Positions 56,101-64,000 of a stretch of DNA of 64,000 nucleotides are shown here, in pieces (the first letter of the stretch is position 1; the number at the start of each line of letters is the position of its first letter). The translations under genes and the position numbers were made by a program. The DNA is from Antedon mediterranea. Lineage: Eukaryota; Echinodermata; Crinoidea; Comatulida; Antedonidae. The stretch is taken from positions 2,607,001-2,671,000 of the forward strand of contig NC_092677.1 in NCBI RefSeq assembly GCF_964355755.1, in the 5' to 3' direction. The notes under the pieces were generated by a model, which did no database searches, had not been told where the DNA came from, and saw only the letters and a program-made list of their open reading frames with translations.

Positions 56101-58853
56101 CAATAGTTTTAATGAATTTATTAAGTTTTTGACTTAAGTCAAGCTTTCAGCCTTGACTTACTGTAAGCCTTGTTAAGTTTTTATTTAATTCTGGTTTAAG
56201 TCTTAACTTTAGTCTCAACTTAAGTCAGGTTTTCAGCCTTGACTTAAGTCTGGTTTAAGGTTCAACTTAAGTTTGGTTTAAGTCTCGACTTCAGACTGGT
56301 TTTATGTTTGACTGGAGTCTTGATCTTTCTTAACATAAGTCTAGTTTTAAGTCTTGACTTAAGTCTGGTTGAAACTTAACTTTACATAAGTCTGGGTTTT
56401 AAATTAAGTTGATTTTTTTTAAGAGTTCAGTTTCAGAAGTTGTATATAGATTGATGTTTATTCCAAGGCTTGAATTCAATAAATCACATTTTTTACAACA
56501 TTCACTAGGAATATTGCCCAGAAGGGTATTGGTTAATGTTTTACTTGAATATTGAATTGACGATACATACATACATACATGATGCGATATTCCCTAGTGT
56601 GATATTCAATTTGAATACAAATGTGTAATTATAATGCATTGATACCATGTAAGCAAAAGAATCCTCCAACATACTATTTTCATGTCACATTTAGAGTTAT
56701 GCATCCACTCCATAAAATTATGATAGATTACAAATATGATAATGTTACCTACAGTATGACGTAAAGTAATCTCTTAAATACTGTAGACCAAAGTGTACCA
56801 ACCATTCTCTTCATTTAGTTAGAAATGATTTCTCTAAACAAGGGTGTTTCTTTTCCTCTCTCCATTCAAAGACTGTTAGCTAGAGAGCACATTGTGACAA
56901 GTGACATTTCACACATAAATTTACAATCCATTAAAAATTGAAAATTAAAAATTGATTCATAAAAAAAAAATAATTAGTTTTAACACATCAGGAAAGATTA
57001 AAAGGTTAGGTCTAACAGTTTTCCTTTTAAGTGTGGTATGTATGAACATATTTGACCTATTTACATTGCTTCTAAAGTGTGCTAAAAGATTATGAAATAA
57101 CCTAACCAAATACTGTATATACTGTAATATAGTATATGAATCCAGCTTCATAAGTAAGCCCATGGGGTACACAACTATAAAGTCGACAATCTACAACTTC
57201 ATGAAATTGTTTAAAGCTCTGTCTACACTATCAAACTAGTGCGAGGTGCCCATGGTAGTGATATGCCTAGATATGGTAGTGATATGACATCATCATGTCC
57301 ATATATGGGCACATCACATATTTTTTTGTCACATAAAATTTGATAGTGTAGAGAGAGCTTCATTTAGTTTTGCCCTTTTTGTTTGTGAACAATTTTAGTT
57401 TTCTTTCACAAAAGTTTTTGCCGAGTGCATAGATACATCGTTTATTTGCGCTATATAAATCTACTGTATCTATTATTATTATATTATAATATGGTTCTGG
57501 TGGTAGAACGAGTCTTCTCGGATAAGGACTATAAAACGTAGGTCCAGTGTACACATCTAGCTCGTGTGCACTTTAAAGAACCTAGTACATCTTTCGAGAC
57601 GAGTAGGGGGTTACCCCGGTGTATTAGTACATCACAGCCACTGATCACCAACTGGGCCCTCTGGGAGACCAGTCTTTGACTGAAGAGGTTACCCAGTATA
57701 AATATATATTTCAATTCAATTCAATTCAATTATTTAAAAGCGGTAAAATGTAGCTTTTCAGTATCATAGTTACCCTTTCATTTTGGACCATCAACTTCAA
57801 GGTGACCCCCTTATCCTGAATCATGCCCCCTGGCTGAATCTCATTGTTCTTAAAGCCACAGTGTTCGCACTCAAATGACATTAGTATGACCTCTTTGTAG
57901 TGAGGTATCTTGGTCAGCAAAATTTGTGTAATTCCCTACAAACAAAACAACAAATTGAAAAACAATGCATTTAATATATTTTTCGTTCACTATCCATACT
58001 GTAGATGAGGCATCAGTGATTTGTTTTCAGTTATGCACTTGTCAATTGTATGACCCACTATACGACCCCCGGGAGAGGTGCGTCATGGGTGCGTCATTTA
58101 CAAATAATTACTGACACAGGGGTGCGTCAAAAAACCTAGATGGTACGTCACATCAATGAACAAGGTGTGTCAATGTCCGTCACTTTACCACCCACCATAT
58201 CATAAACAACATGGTCACAGTGCGTCAAAATGGGTGCGTCAAAATGGGTGCGTCAAAATGGGTGCGTCATGGTCACTTAAAGTTAAGTCACCTTTTTGAC
58301 GCACGGGTGCGTCATGGTATTCAAAAGTATGACGCACATCGGACAAATGACGCACCTCTCCCGGGGGTCGTATAGTGGGTCATACAATTGACAAGTGCAT
58401 TACATAGAGATGAAAAACATGAAACAAGCAATTAGATAGAACCCAACAAATAAATACTAGTATTTTGTTCAAATTGCTTATGCAAATTGTACAAAAAATA
58501 ATTCTTGCACGATTGTTTCAAATCAAGCATAATCAAATATATCATTATAAATAATAATAAAAGAGCATGACATGAGATATTATACTACCTACTACTTATT
58601 ATACTAATAGTAATACAGGCCTAGGCCTAGACTGAGTATACACCAGAGGTAGAGGTGTAGGAGGCCAGGCTATCTAGTCAAGCAATTCATCATTCATGCA
58701 TGCAACCATTCAACTTTAAAAAACAAATACTGTACACAAACATACATTTTCTTCGCAATTCACACACAGACTTTCAATTTTGCTTGACTCTTGGTCTTCC
58801 TCGGGATTCAAGTCGACAAACAGTGGTTTGTTCCCATACGATTGTTCCGTCAT
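44130..58853 (-). CDS. ZPR1: Zinc finger protein ZPR1
   Basis: Eleven minus-strand exons: 58746-58853, 57774-57935, 55945-56035, 55130-55200, 54872-54949, 54646-54768, 51093-51231, 48030-48190, 46851-47051, 44734-44799 and 44130-44264. All phases agree, and the product is 444 aa (human 459). ZPR1 is a nucleo-cytoplasmic protein with two C4 zinc fingers. It acts as a chaperone for translation elongation factor 1A and associates with SMN. Finger 1: CVNC (about 30-33) and CEHC (59-62). Finger 2: CGKC (243-246) and CESC (272-275). Each finger is followed by its beta domain: IPDLDFEIP and [17 protein letters not shown] for the first, [24 protein letters not shown] and [12 protein letters not shown] for the second. 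An acidic linker (residues 212-232) joins the halves. The C-terminus is EELGL-TDNYQAN. Introns carry several MITEs and minisatellites. It is divergent with TOMM40. Confidence 0.96.
45199..45395. repeat. 63-bp minisatellite in a ZPR1 intron
   Basis: Three copies of a 63-bp unit (CCCCAGGCCCAACC, CACCCTAAACAACTAACTG, AACAGCTTAACCAAACAAC). The period is divisible by three, so a spurious open frame of about 100 codons appears on both strands. It lies between ZPR1 exons 9 and 10 and is not a gene. Confidence 0.9.
45537..45618. mobile_element. Truncated MITE, AGCTCTGTCTACACTATCAA family
   Basis: Only the interior and the right end (TGATAGTGTAGACAGAGC then TTAA) are present, within a ZPR1 intron. 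Confidence 0.65.
45822..46000. mobile_element. MITE, TACTGCAG family
   Basis: The left end is ATTCTACTGCGGTTACTGGA and the right end GTTACTGCAGTAGAATTATT; it is more diverged than the 43865 copy. Lies in a ZPR1 intron. Confidence 0.7.
46622..46692. repeat. Short GGGGATACCCC palindromic repeat array
   Basis: Alternating CCCCTATTTAGGGGATAC and CCCCATTAAGGGGATAC units, each internally near-palindromic, about four units in a ZPR1 intron. Confidence 0.75.
47536..47727. mobile_element. MITE, TACTGCAG family
   Basis: AATTATACTACTGCAGTTAC at the left and GTAACTGCAGTAGAATAATT at the right, with internal secondary copies of TACTGCAGTAA. It lies between ZPR1 exons 8 and 9. Confidence 0.75.
49005..49185 (+). 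repeat. Dispersed repeat (GGTGGTAGAACGAGTCTTC family), diverged copy
   Basis: Matches 57492-57720 in several blocks: the TTCTGGTGGT start, CAAGTCTTCTTGGATAA, GTAGGATCAGTGTACAC, TACTTTAAAGAACCCAGTTC and GGTTACCTGGGTG. A partial copy lies near 44595-44680 and an inverted one at 63808-63946. It is likely a SINE. Confidence 0.6.
50690..51025. repeat. Purine-rich degenerate repeat (GAGATAGAGCTCCCAGG)
   Basis: About a dozen irregular copies of a GAGAGAGATAGAGCTCCCAG-like unit with G runs up to 13, in the ZPR1 intron just downstream of exon 7 (minus-strand sense). Exon 7 itself ends at 51093. Confidence 0.8.
51250..51347. repeat. 36-bp tandem repeat carrying donor-like sites next to ZPR1 exon 7
   Basis: Three copies of a unit containing GTAGAAAAATCACTTAATG and TTAAAACTTACAGA. 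On the transcribed minus strand each copy reads GTAAGTTTTAAC, a donor-like sequence, within about 120 bp upstream of the exon 7 acceptor. Confidence 0.8.
53460..53550. repeat. 21-bp tandem repeat (GGGGTCATGTCGCAAGAC)
   Basis: About four and a half copies in a ZPR1 intron, with small changes such as CGCAAG to CCCAAG. Confidence 0.85.
54080..54195. mobile_element. MITE fragment, GTGGTTCCCACTAG family
   Basis: TTGACCAATCACAAGC pairs with the inverted TCGTGATTGGTCAGATT, and the fragment ends AAGTGGGAACACGC. Lies in a ZPR1 intron. Confidence 0.5.
54213..54550. repeat. TTTATTGTTTGT minisatellite in a ZPR1 intron
   Basis: About 28 copies of a roughly 12-bp unit (TTTATTGTTTGT, TGTATTGTTTTG). Open frames of 110-217 codons across it read as Cys/Leu/Phe/Ile/Val repeats and are artefacts. 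Confidence 0.9.
55555..55701. mobile_element. MITE, AGCTCTGTCTACACTATCAA family
   Basis: Complete copy flanked by TTAA at 55551-55554 and 55702-55705, between ZPR1 exons 3 and 4. Confidence 0.85.
56110..56405. repeat. Degenerate GACTTAAGTCTGGTTTAAGTC repeat
   Basis: About 12 irregular copies of a 20-24 bp unit built on GACTTAAGTC and GGTTTAAGTC, in a ZPR1 intron. Many units are self-complementary. Confidence 0.75.
57215..57358. mobile_element. MITE, AGCTCTGTCTACACTATCAA family
   Basis: TTAA precedes the left end; on the right the duplication reads TTCA, a likely mutation. Lies between ZPR1 exons 2 and 3. Confidence 0.8.
57430..57732 (+). repeat. L2-like tail fragment followed by a dispersed GGTGGTAGAACGAGTCTTC repeat
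   Basis: 57440-57490 has GCGCTATATAAATC followed by (TAT)n. From about 57492 a second repeat begins (GGTTCTGGTGGTAGAACG), runs through TTTAAAGAACCTAGTACATC and CTCTGGGAGACCAGTC, and ends in a (CAATT)n tail at 57707-57732. Both lie in ZPR1 intron 2. Confidence 0.65.
58034..58399. mobile_element. 366-bp MITE with TTA target duplication
   Basis: About 53-bp near-perfect inverted ends (TGCACTTGTCAATTGTATGA then CCCACTATACGACCCCCGGG). TTA flanks both sides (58031-58033 and 58400-58402), as in PIF/Harbinger-type insertions. The interior is packed with GGTGCGTCA and TGACGCAC motifs, partly as a 16-bp tandem repeat (AAAATGGGTGCGTCA). It lies about 100 bp upstream of ZPR1 exon 2, in intron 1. Confidence 0.88.
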
Positions 58854-59083
58854 TTCAATGTTTAATAGGGTTTTTTGTTGCCAAAATATTGAGAGTGTGG
58901 ACTGTCTGTGGAACAGAATGAAATATCTGAGCAGCAGACGACGGAAGTTAAAACTAAACATGCTCACAACAGTCAGGTGACACTGATCAACCAATCAGCG
59001 ATAAATGTTCCCACATGGCTCTGTAGAGACGAAATACCGGTTTTCTCGAAGTTAGGCCTAGAAAATCTGATTTGTTTTTCATA
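58854..59083. promoter_or_regulatory. Bidirectional promoter region of ZPR1 and TOMM40
   Basis: 230 bp separates the two divergent start codons (58853 minus, 59084 plus). It contains CCAATCAGCGATAAATG (a CCAAT box, about 58991) and no TATA box in a standard position. Such short head-to-head spacing implies shared control for two housekeeping genes, though transcription starts are not known. Confidence 0.65.
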
Positions 59084-62000
59084 ATGGGTAATGTTAATGC
59101 AGCCGAAAGTCCTATACCACCGCTTCATACACCATTATCAGGAACAGCACCTGCACCACCTCCTACTGCCTCTGTACCTTCAAGTTTACTGGAAGAATTG
59201 AGAGGAAATGGCGATCTTCCAAACCCAGGGAATTTTGAAGAATTGTTTCGGAGATGTAAAGGTACTCTACACAACCCCGGGTAAAACCGGCTCTTTACCC
59301 TTCTGTTTACGTTACTCAACTCAGTCCATCATTTGTTGACTAGGCCTAACAATTATGTCAATTAAACGAACGAAAGCAATTATTTTGTATGTACAAGTTG
59401 CTTTAGAAGTATAATGGGATTAGATTTTCTTTTTTAAATTATAGATTCTAAATTCTTTTTTTTCCAGACATTTTAAAACTGTTGGTTATAATTGAATGAA
59501 TAGAAATAGGATGTGTGTGCAGTTAAGTAAGTGTGTTTATGGTGAGAGATGGTGACATGTGTGTGACAATCAATAATTTAATGACGAAATAATAATATAA
59601 TAAGCCTAGTCTTATCATTAGTGTTGTCGACATTGTTTCAGTGTTGGCCTACATTTTTATATAAATAAAATACGAGCCATTTGCGATTTTATATCTTTTA
59701 TAATGTTTTATTTGGATCAGGGTCTGTTTTTGATTGGTTGAAGGTTAACCATGCTCCTCCTACTAATTCTTTTGTCTTATTTAGCACAGGGAACTAGATG
59801 CAATGCAAAGTCATTACTGTCATTAGATAAAAAATAATACATTACATCATGTAAGATATTGTCGTGGTTGACCTTTGTTCTAACATACGTGCCCATCATC
59901 TAGTTATACGGCAAGGTTTACTGTACCTTCAAACGCAATCACTATCTTAATGCACACTATTGCGAGTGATCGTTTAAAAGAGCGAACACATGAGTATTTT
60001 CATAGTAATAATAGATACAAAATACTGATTCATTTGACTGGATGGTTGGTGTAGTGCTATAGCATACAGTATGAAGGGATTAAATGTTGTGTGTTTGAAT
60101 CCTGGGCGATTTATGCAAATTTTTTTTACTCATCATCTTTCGGACAAGGATTATGTCAGCTTTACACATCATTTACATAGAGCAGTTTTTTTCTAGGGCA
60201 AGGTTATTTTACTTGGCGATCACGATATAGTGTGTTGGGTCTCTTACGCTGGGTAGTTGCGTTCCGCCATTGAAGCAGTAACCATAGAATACATTTTATT
60301 AGGATGGACAGAGTTATTAAACAATTTTGAGCTGGTCCCTGAAGAGTTTGTAGTACCCTTGCTTTGTTGTTCGTCCCCTACTTATGATGTTTTCATACAC
60401 ATTCAATGTTCATTTCAAAATTTCACCCAAGGCAAAATTGTCATTAGTTAACTATCAGTACATGTTATAAATTTTCAAATGTTATTTGAAAGTGATTTTT
60501 GAAAGCTATGGCACTATTTAACCCAGCGTGTAAAAGTTAAATATGATGTTAAAGTACAGTATTACTAGACTATATAGGCTAACAAAACAACTTCTCATTT
60601 CTTAAATAGATTTGTTTCTTCAAAGTCAGAATAAAAGCTATTTAATGGTTAGCCATTGGGCATACAATCTTGAAAAGTAGCGACCTATCTTGACATAATA
60701 CTTAGCAAGAATTAATCTGTAAACGAAGCTAACCTACCTCGAAAGAAAGCCCAAGGGCTTAAATTGGAGACTAATGTCATACACATCCCGCACCTCACTT
60801 TTGAACTTAGTTCATTGCCACCAGTATATCACATGAAGTGTCTACCTTTATGTGTTCTTGGATGCTGTACCTCATATACACTTCATTTCCTATGCCTTAT
60901 AAGTAAAACTGTGATAGACTCATGGGATACATCCAACAGCTTTTGGGGGGAAGAAGAAGGCATGATTACCTCTGATAAGCTGTCAGATTTAGCCAAGGAC
61001 CGTTGTGGCTGGACAAATCTCCGCAGCCGACTGATGATGATGATGATGATGATGATGATGAGACTCATATGCAGGAACCATCAAAATTACAATAAATGTT
61101 TTCATTTCATTTATCCTCTTTTTAGTAATCAGTGTACTTATATTAAGATTTATACATTATAATAAAGAGCTCTTTATATACAGTAATACTATACAAAAAT
61201 AAAATATAAAAACAATAACAATCACCCATGGACCACAGACTGGCAAACATACTTTTTTTCTTCTACAAATACAATACAGTACATGATTTTAGTTTGTTTT
61301 ACTTGTTATTTCAAGTTTAAAACACAGTTGCATTAACAGTGTGTATTTAATTACCCAATAAAATCTTGCTAAATAATTATTTAAAAGCATGTTAAAGTGT
61401 GAATAAAATGTAGTTTGTACACTGCACTGGATTTGAACCCATCACCTTTTACCATTAAACCAGAGGGGATGTTGATAGTACCTCATAAATCAACAACAAA
61501 TACATTCCATCAAGCTCTTTGATGTCAACAGATAAGTAACCATAGCAATATCAAGTAGCAAGATTTCATTTGTTTATTGTACAAATGTTAAGTGATGTTG
61601 ATAACATTTTTATAATACCAAGAAATTGAGAGATTCTAAAAAGACATTAAAAATAAAGATGAATAAAATCAGACTTTGAATAAGCCATTGTACTGTAGTT
61701 TTAGTAATAAGTGTACTGTAATTTGTTATTCACTTCTGTAGAAAAAAAGCAAAAAAATTATGATTTCTTTTAGTGTTTCACTTATAAAAAAACAAAATTA
61801 ATGTTTAAATTTTTATGGGGGAGGTTAGAGAAGAAAAAATATCTTTAAATTATGGAAATTTTTTTTAAACAATTTTTTTCATGCAATATATGTTGAAAGA
61901 GGAACAACCTATCTTTAATTTTTTTCACAAAATATTTCAGTGGGGGGAACATATTATATTTAAATTATTGACCTTTTTTACAAATAATTTTTTTTTTGTA

Positions 62001-63475
62001 CAATATATCTTTAATTTAAGACTGTTTATGTTTAAACTTGTTCCTTCTCTCTGCATCCATAATCCTCCATTGACATTTGTTCCCTGGATACGGTATCATT
62101 TTTATTTCAATGGTAATTAGCATTTAAATTTGAATTTTCTTTTCTCATTGCAGAATGTTATTAGTGCTTAAAAGCTCCATTAAGTTCTTTCTTATTTGGA
62201 TTACAATTAATGCTTTTTTATTCTCTTTTGTCATTATAATTACAATAGAACATTCTTATTTTCATTTATTTTATGTAGTGCAATAACAAAAAAATATCCA
62301 AAAGATATATTGAGAATACTGTTATCAATAAACAATTTAAAATGTCCTTTAATAATTAATATTTTACTAGCATGATTTAGTTTGTTGTACACGTTTATGA
62401 GGTAGTCACTACATTGTAATATCATAAGCTCTGTCAACACTATCAAACTAGTTTGACAAAAAAAGTGTGATATGCTTAAATATGGTACATCACCATGTCC
62501 ATTATGGTCACATCACATTTTTTTGTCACATAAAGCTTGATAGTGTAGACAGAGCTTTAAACCATGATCTGTATGATTACCCAAAATTTAGTTACTGCTG
62601 TAACTGCAGTAGAATAGTTTGGACATGATCCATCAAACAAAGTATTTTTATTTAAATATGCAATTTGTTCCCAGAAATATTCCCAGCGCCTTTGGAAGGG
62701 TGCAAGTTGATGGTCAATAAGGGGCTGTCCAATCACTTCCAAGTCAACCATACCGTCTCACTGTCATCACTGGCGGACTCTTCATATCATTTCGGTAGTA
62801 CATATGTAGGCACCAATCAAACAGGCCCAGGAGAGGTAAGATTACCAATATTTAATGTTTATTTTTAGGTGAATGCATAAAATATTTTCATGAGTTGGAC
62901 TAGTCTATTTTAAGAGGTCTTAGATAAAGATAAACGGCTTGCGGCTCAGTTTGTTTTTGGAATGTGCTATAGTTGCCAGCCTCGCATTGCAGAAAAAATA
63001 TAACTTTTTACAAATATCAGAAATCAATGTACAACCTATCCCATTGTAAGAATGGATTCAATAAGTAAATAAAATAATAAATAACCAAATGTCTTGATTT
63101 TTTTTTTCAACAATAAAAGTTGAACTTTATTAAAATTGTGAATGAATTGATGAAGCATGTTCCTATAATAAGGATAGCACATAATTCTGCATTACATTGA
63201 CTGTTGATAGGTCACTTACAGGTCAATCTGCGTTCCTTTGAATGGTTCCAATTGGCTGTTAGCTGTTAGCAGATTGCATTTACATTATTTATATTCCATT
63301 GTCTTTGTTTGATTTAAATTATTATAAAATTTATCAAAACATCAGCAATTATGTGTATTTTCTCCTTTCTTAGGCTTTTCCAGTTTTACTTGGGGACATC
63401 GACACATCAGGCAGCTTAAATGCTCAAATTATACACAAATTAATGGAAGGTTTAAAAACAAAGTTTGTTCTTCAG
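59084..63475 (+). CDS. TOMM40: Mitochondrial import receptor subunit TOM40 (partial, 3' end beyond the window)
   Basis: Three exons visible: 59084-59261, 62675-62835 and 63374-63475. Junctions are GT-AG in matching phases (1, then 0), and 147 codons are present. TOM40 is the beta-barrel channel through which nearly all nuclear-encoded proteins cross the mitochondrial outer membrane. The product starts [20 protein letters not shown], followed by a Pro-rich cytosolic/intermembrane segment. Then come [15 protein letters not shown], the helix before the barrel, and the first strands ([59 protein letters not shown]). These align closely with the vertebrate N-terminus. The remaining barrel strands and stop must lie to the right of 64000. 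No in-frame defect is seen. Confidence 0.96.
60760..61062 (+). mobile_element. Possible degenerate LINE 3' end with (GAT)n tail
   Basis: The open stretch ends with [20 protein letters not shown], reminiscent of the conserved last residues of some non-LTR reverse transcriptases (an A-DR--W--L pattern). It runs directly into a GATGATGAT microsatellite (61034-61062). The upstream sequence gives no clear RT motif, so the assignment is tentative. Confidence 0.35.
62427..62556. mobile_element. MITE, AGCTCTGTCTACACTATCAA family
   Basis: Inverted ends GCTCTGTCAACACTATCAAA and TTGATAGTGTAGACAGAGC. TTAA is intact on the right side and altered on the left. TOMM40 intron 1, about 120 bp before exon 2. 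Confidence 0.75.
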
Positions 63476-63600
63476 GTATTTAATCAATCAATTGTATCAC
63501 AATGCATCATAATATTTGTCATTTAGTTCATTTAGAAGCTCACATTGCGTTATTTATTGCCTCGTTAGGAATCTTTGGGATTACTTTACCCCATTATAAA

Positions 63601-63730
63601 AGCTCTGTCTACACTATCAAATTGTATGTGACATGATGATGTCATCACTACCATATTTAAGCATATCACTACCGTATTTGGGCACATCGCACTTTTTTTG
63701 TTGAACTAGTTTGATAGTGTAGGCAGAGCT
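63601..63730. mobile_element. MITE, AGCTCTGTCTACACTATCAA family
   Basis: Ends AGCTCTGTCTACACTATCAA and TTGATAGTGTAGGCAGAGCT, with TTAA at 63731-63734. Lies just downstream of TOMM40 exon 3. Confidence 0.8.
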
Positions 63731-63807
63731 TTAAGGATCTGCAGTGGGTTTTCATTCCAAAACATTACAAACCAGCTTATTGATTATTTGTTTTTTCATT
63801 ATTTATA

Positions 63808-63946
63808 CTGGGCGACCTCTTCAGTTAAAGACTGGTCTCCCAGAGGGCCCAGTTATGATCAGTGCTGTGATGTAATACTGTAGTACACTAAGGTAACCCC
63901 CTACTCGAAAGATGAGCTAGTTGTGTACATTAGTCCAGAACCATGG
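63808..63946 (-). repeat. Dispersed repeat (GGTGGTAGAACGAGTCTTC family), inverted copy
   Basis: Reverse-strand match to 57530-57690: GACCTCTTCAGTTAAAGACTGG, CTCCCAGAGGGCCCAGTT and AGGTAACCCCCTACTCG are shared. The terminal part is missing. Confidence 0.65.
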
Positions 63947-64000
63947 AGCGAGTGAGCCTCGAATCCCTGCCAATGTTATAGCTATGTAATTAAGGTTTCA

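Larger units (their letters stand above)
59262..62674 (+). other. TOMM40 intron 1 (3.4 kb)
   Basis: No exon of another gene is supported here. It holds tRNA-like relics (about 60035-60110 on the plus strand and 61425-61475 on the minus strand), a possible degenerate LINE end (60760-61062) and long T- and A-rich stretches (61750-62360). It ends with one MITE (62427-62556) and a fragment of another (62582-62630). Confidence 0.6.

Overview
This is an animal nuclear genome window. Genes are split by GT-AG introns, intergenic DNA is AT-rich, and transposon debris is dense. A marine ambulacrarian deuterostome, most likely an echinoderm, fits best. The reasons are an L2-like LINE and tRNA-derived SINEs that share a 3' tail, a large foldback transposon, and many copies of the octamer TAGGCCTA. 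This placement is an inference; no species marker was identified.

Eight genes could be identified by reading protein families across splice sites. From left to right they are: ETFB (+, 9934-12564, complete, 255 aa); a secreted laccase-like multicopper oxidase (-, 14376-17452, complete, 645 aa); a two-pore-domain K+ channel (+, 18470-20020, with a one-base frame break before the first pore); TBCEL, tubulin cofactor E-like (-, 21727-30711, complete, 421 aa once a distant first exon is included); MTERF4 (-, 31478-32747, complete, 374 aa); a PhyH-family Fe(II)/2-oxoglutarate dioxygenase (-, 36268-42575, nine exons, one junction out of phase); ZPR1 (-, 44130-58853, eleven exons, 444 aa); and TOMM40 (+, from 59084, first three exons, running off the right edge). 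A lone Lys/Arg-rich first exon of an unidentified gene lies on the minus strand at 3614-3965.

The genes are mostly housekeeping: mitochondrial electron transfer (ETFB), mitochondrial ribosome and rRNA maturation (MTERF4), mitochondrial protein import (TOMM40), tubulin turnover (TBCEL) and a nuclear zinc-finger protein (ZPR1). They share no pathway or operon. ZPR1 and TOMM40 are divergent, with start codons 230 bp apart, so they probably share a bidirectional promoter. ETFB converges on the oxidase gene, and the channel converges on TBCEL.

The rest is repeats. 1-3.3 kb has SINE fragments and an L2-like LINE 3' end. 5.8-9.1 kb has a roughly 1-kb direct duplication carrying tRNA-like sequences. 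25218-30449 is a 5.2-kb foldback element with a 9-bp target duplication inside TBCEL intron 1; a 1.08-kb Harbinger-like MITE has inserted into one of its arms. 32875-33621 and 34200-35267 are two more inverted-repeat elements. 40646-41605 is a 13-bp minisatellite of about 74 copies. 58034-58399 is a MITE with TTA target duplications. At least three further MITE families are scattered through introns and intergenic DNA. The most noteworthy items are the foldback element and its nested insertion, the two reading-frame breaks (channel and dioxygenase), and the shared LINE/SINE tail.
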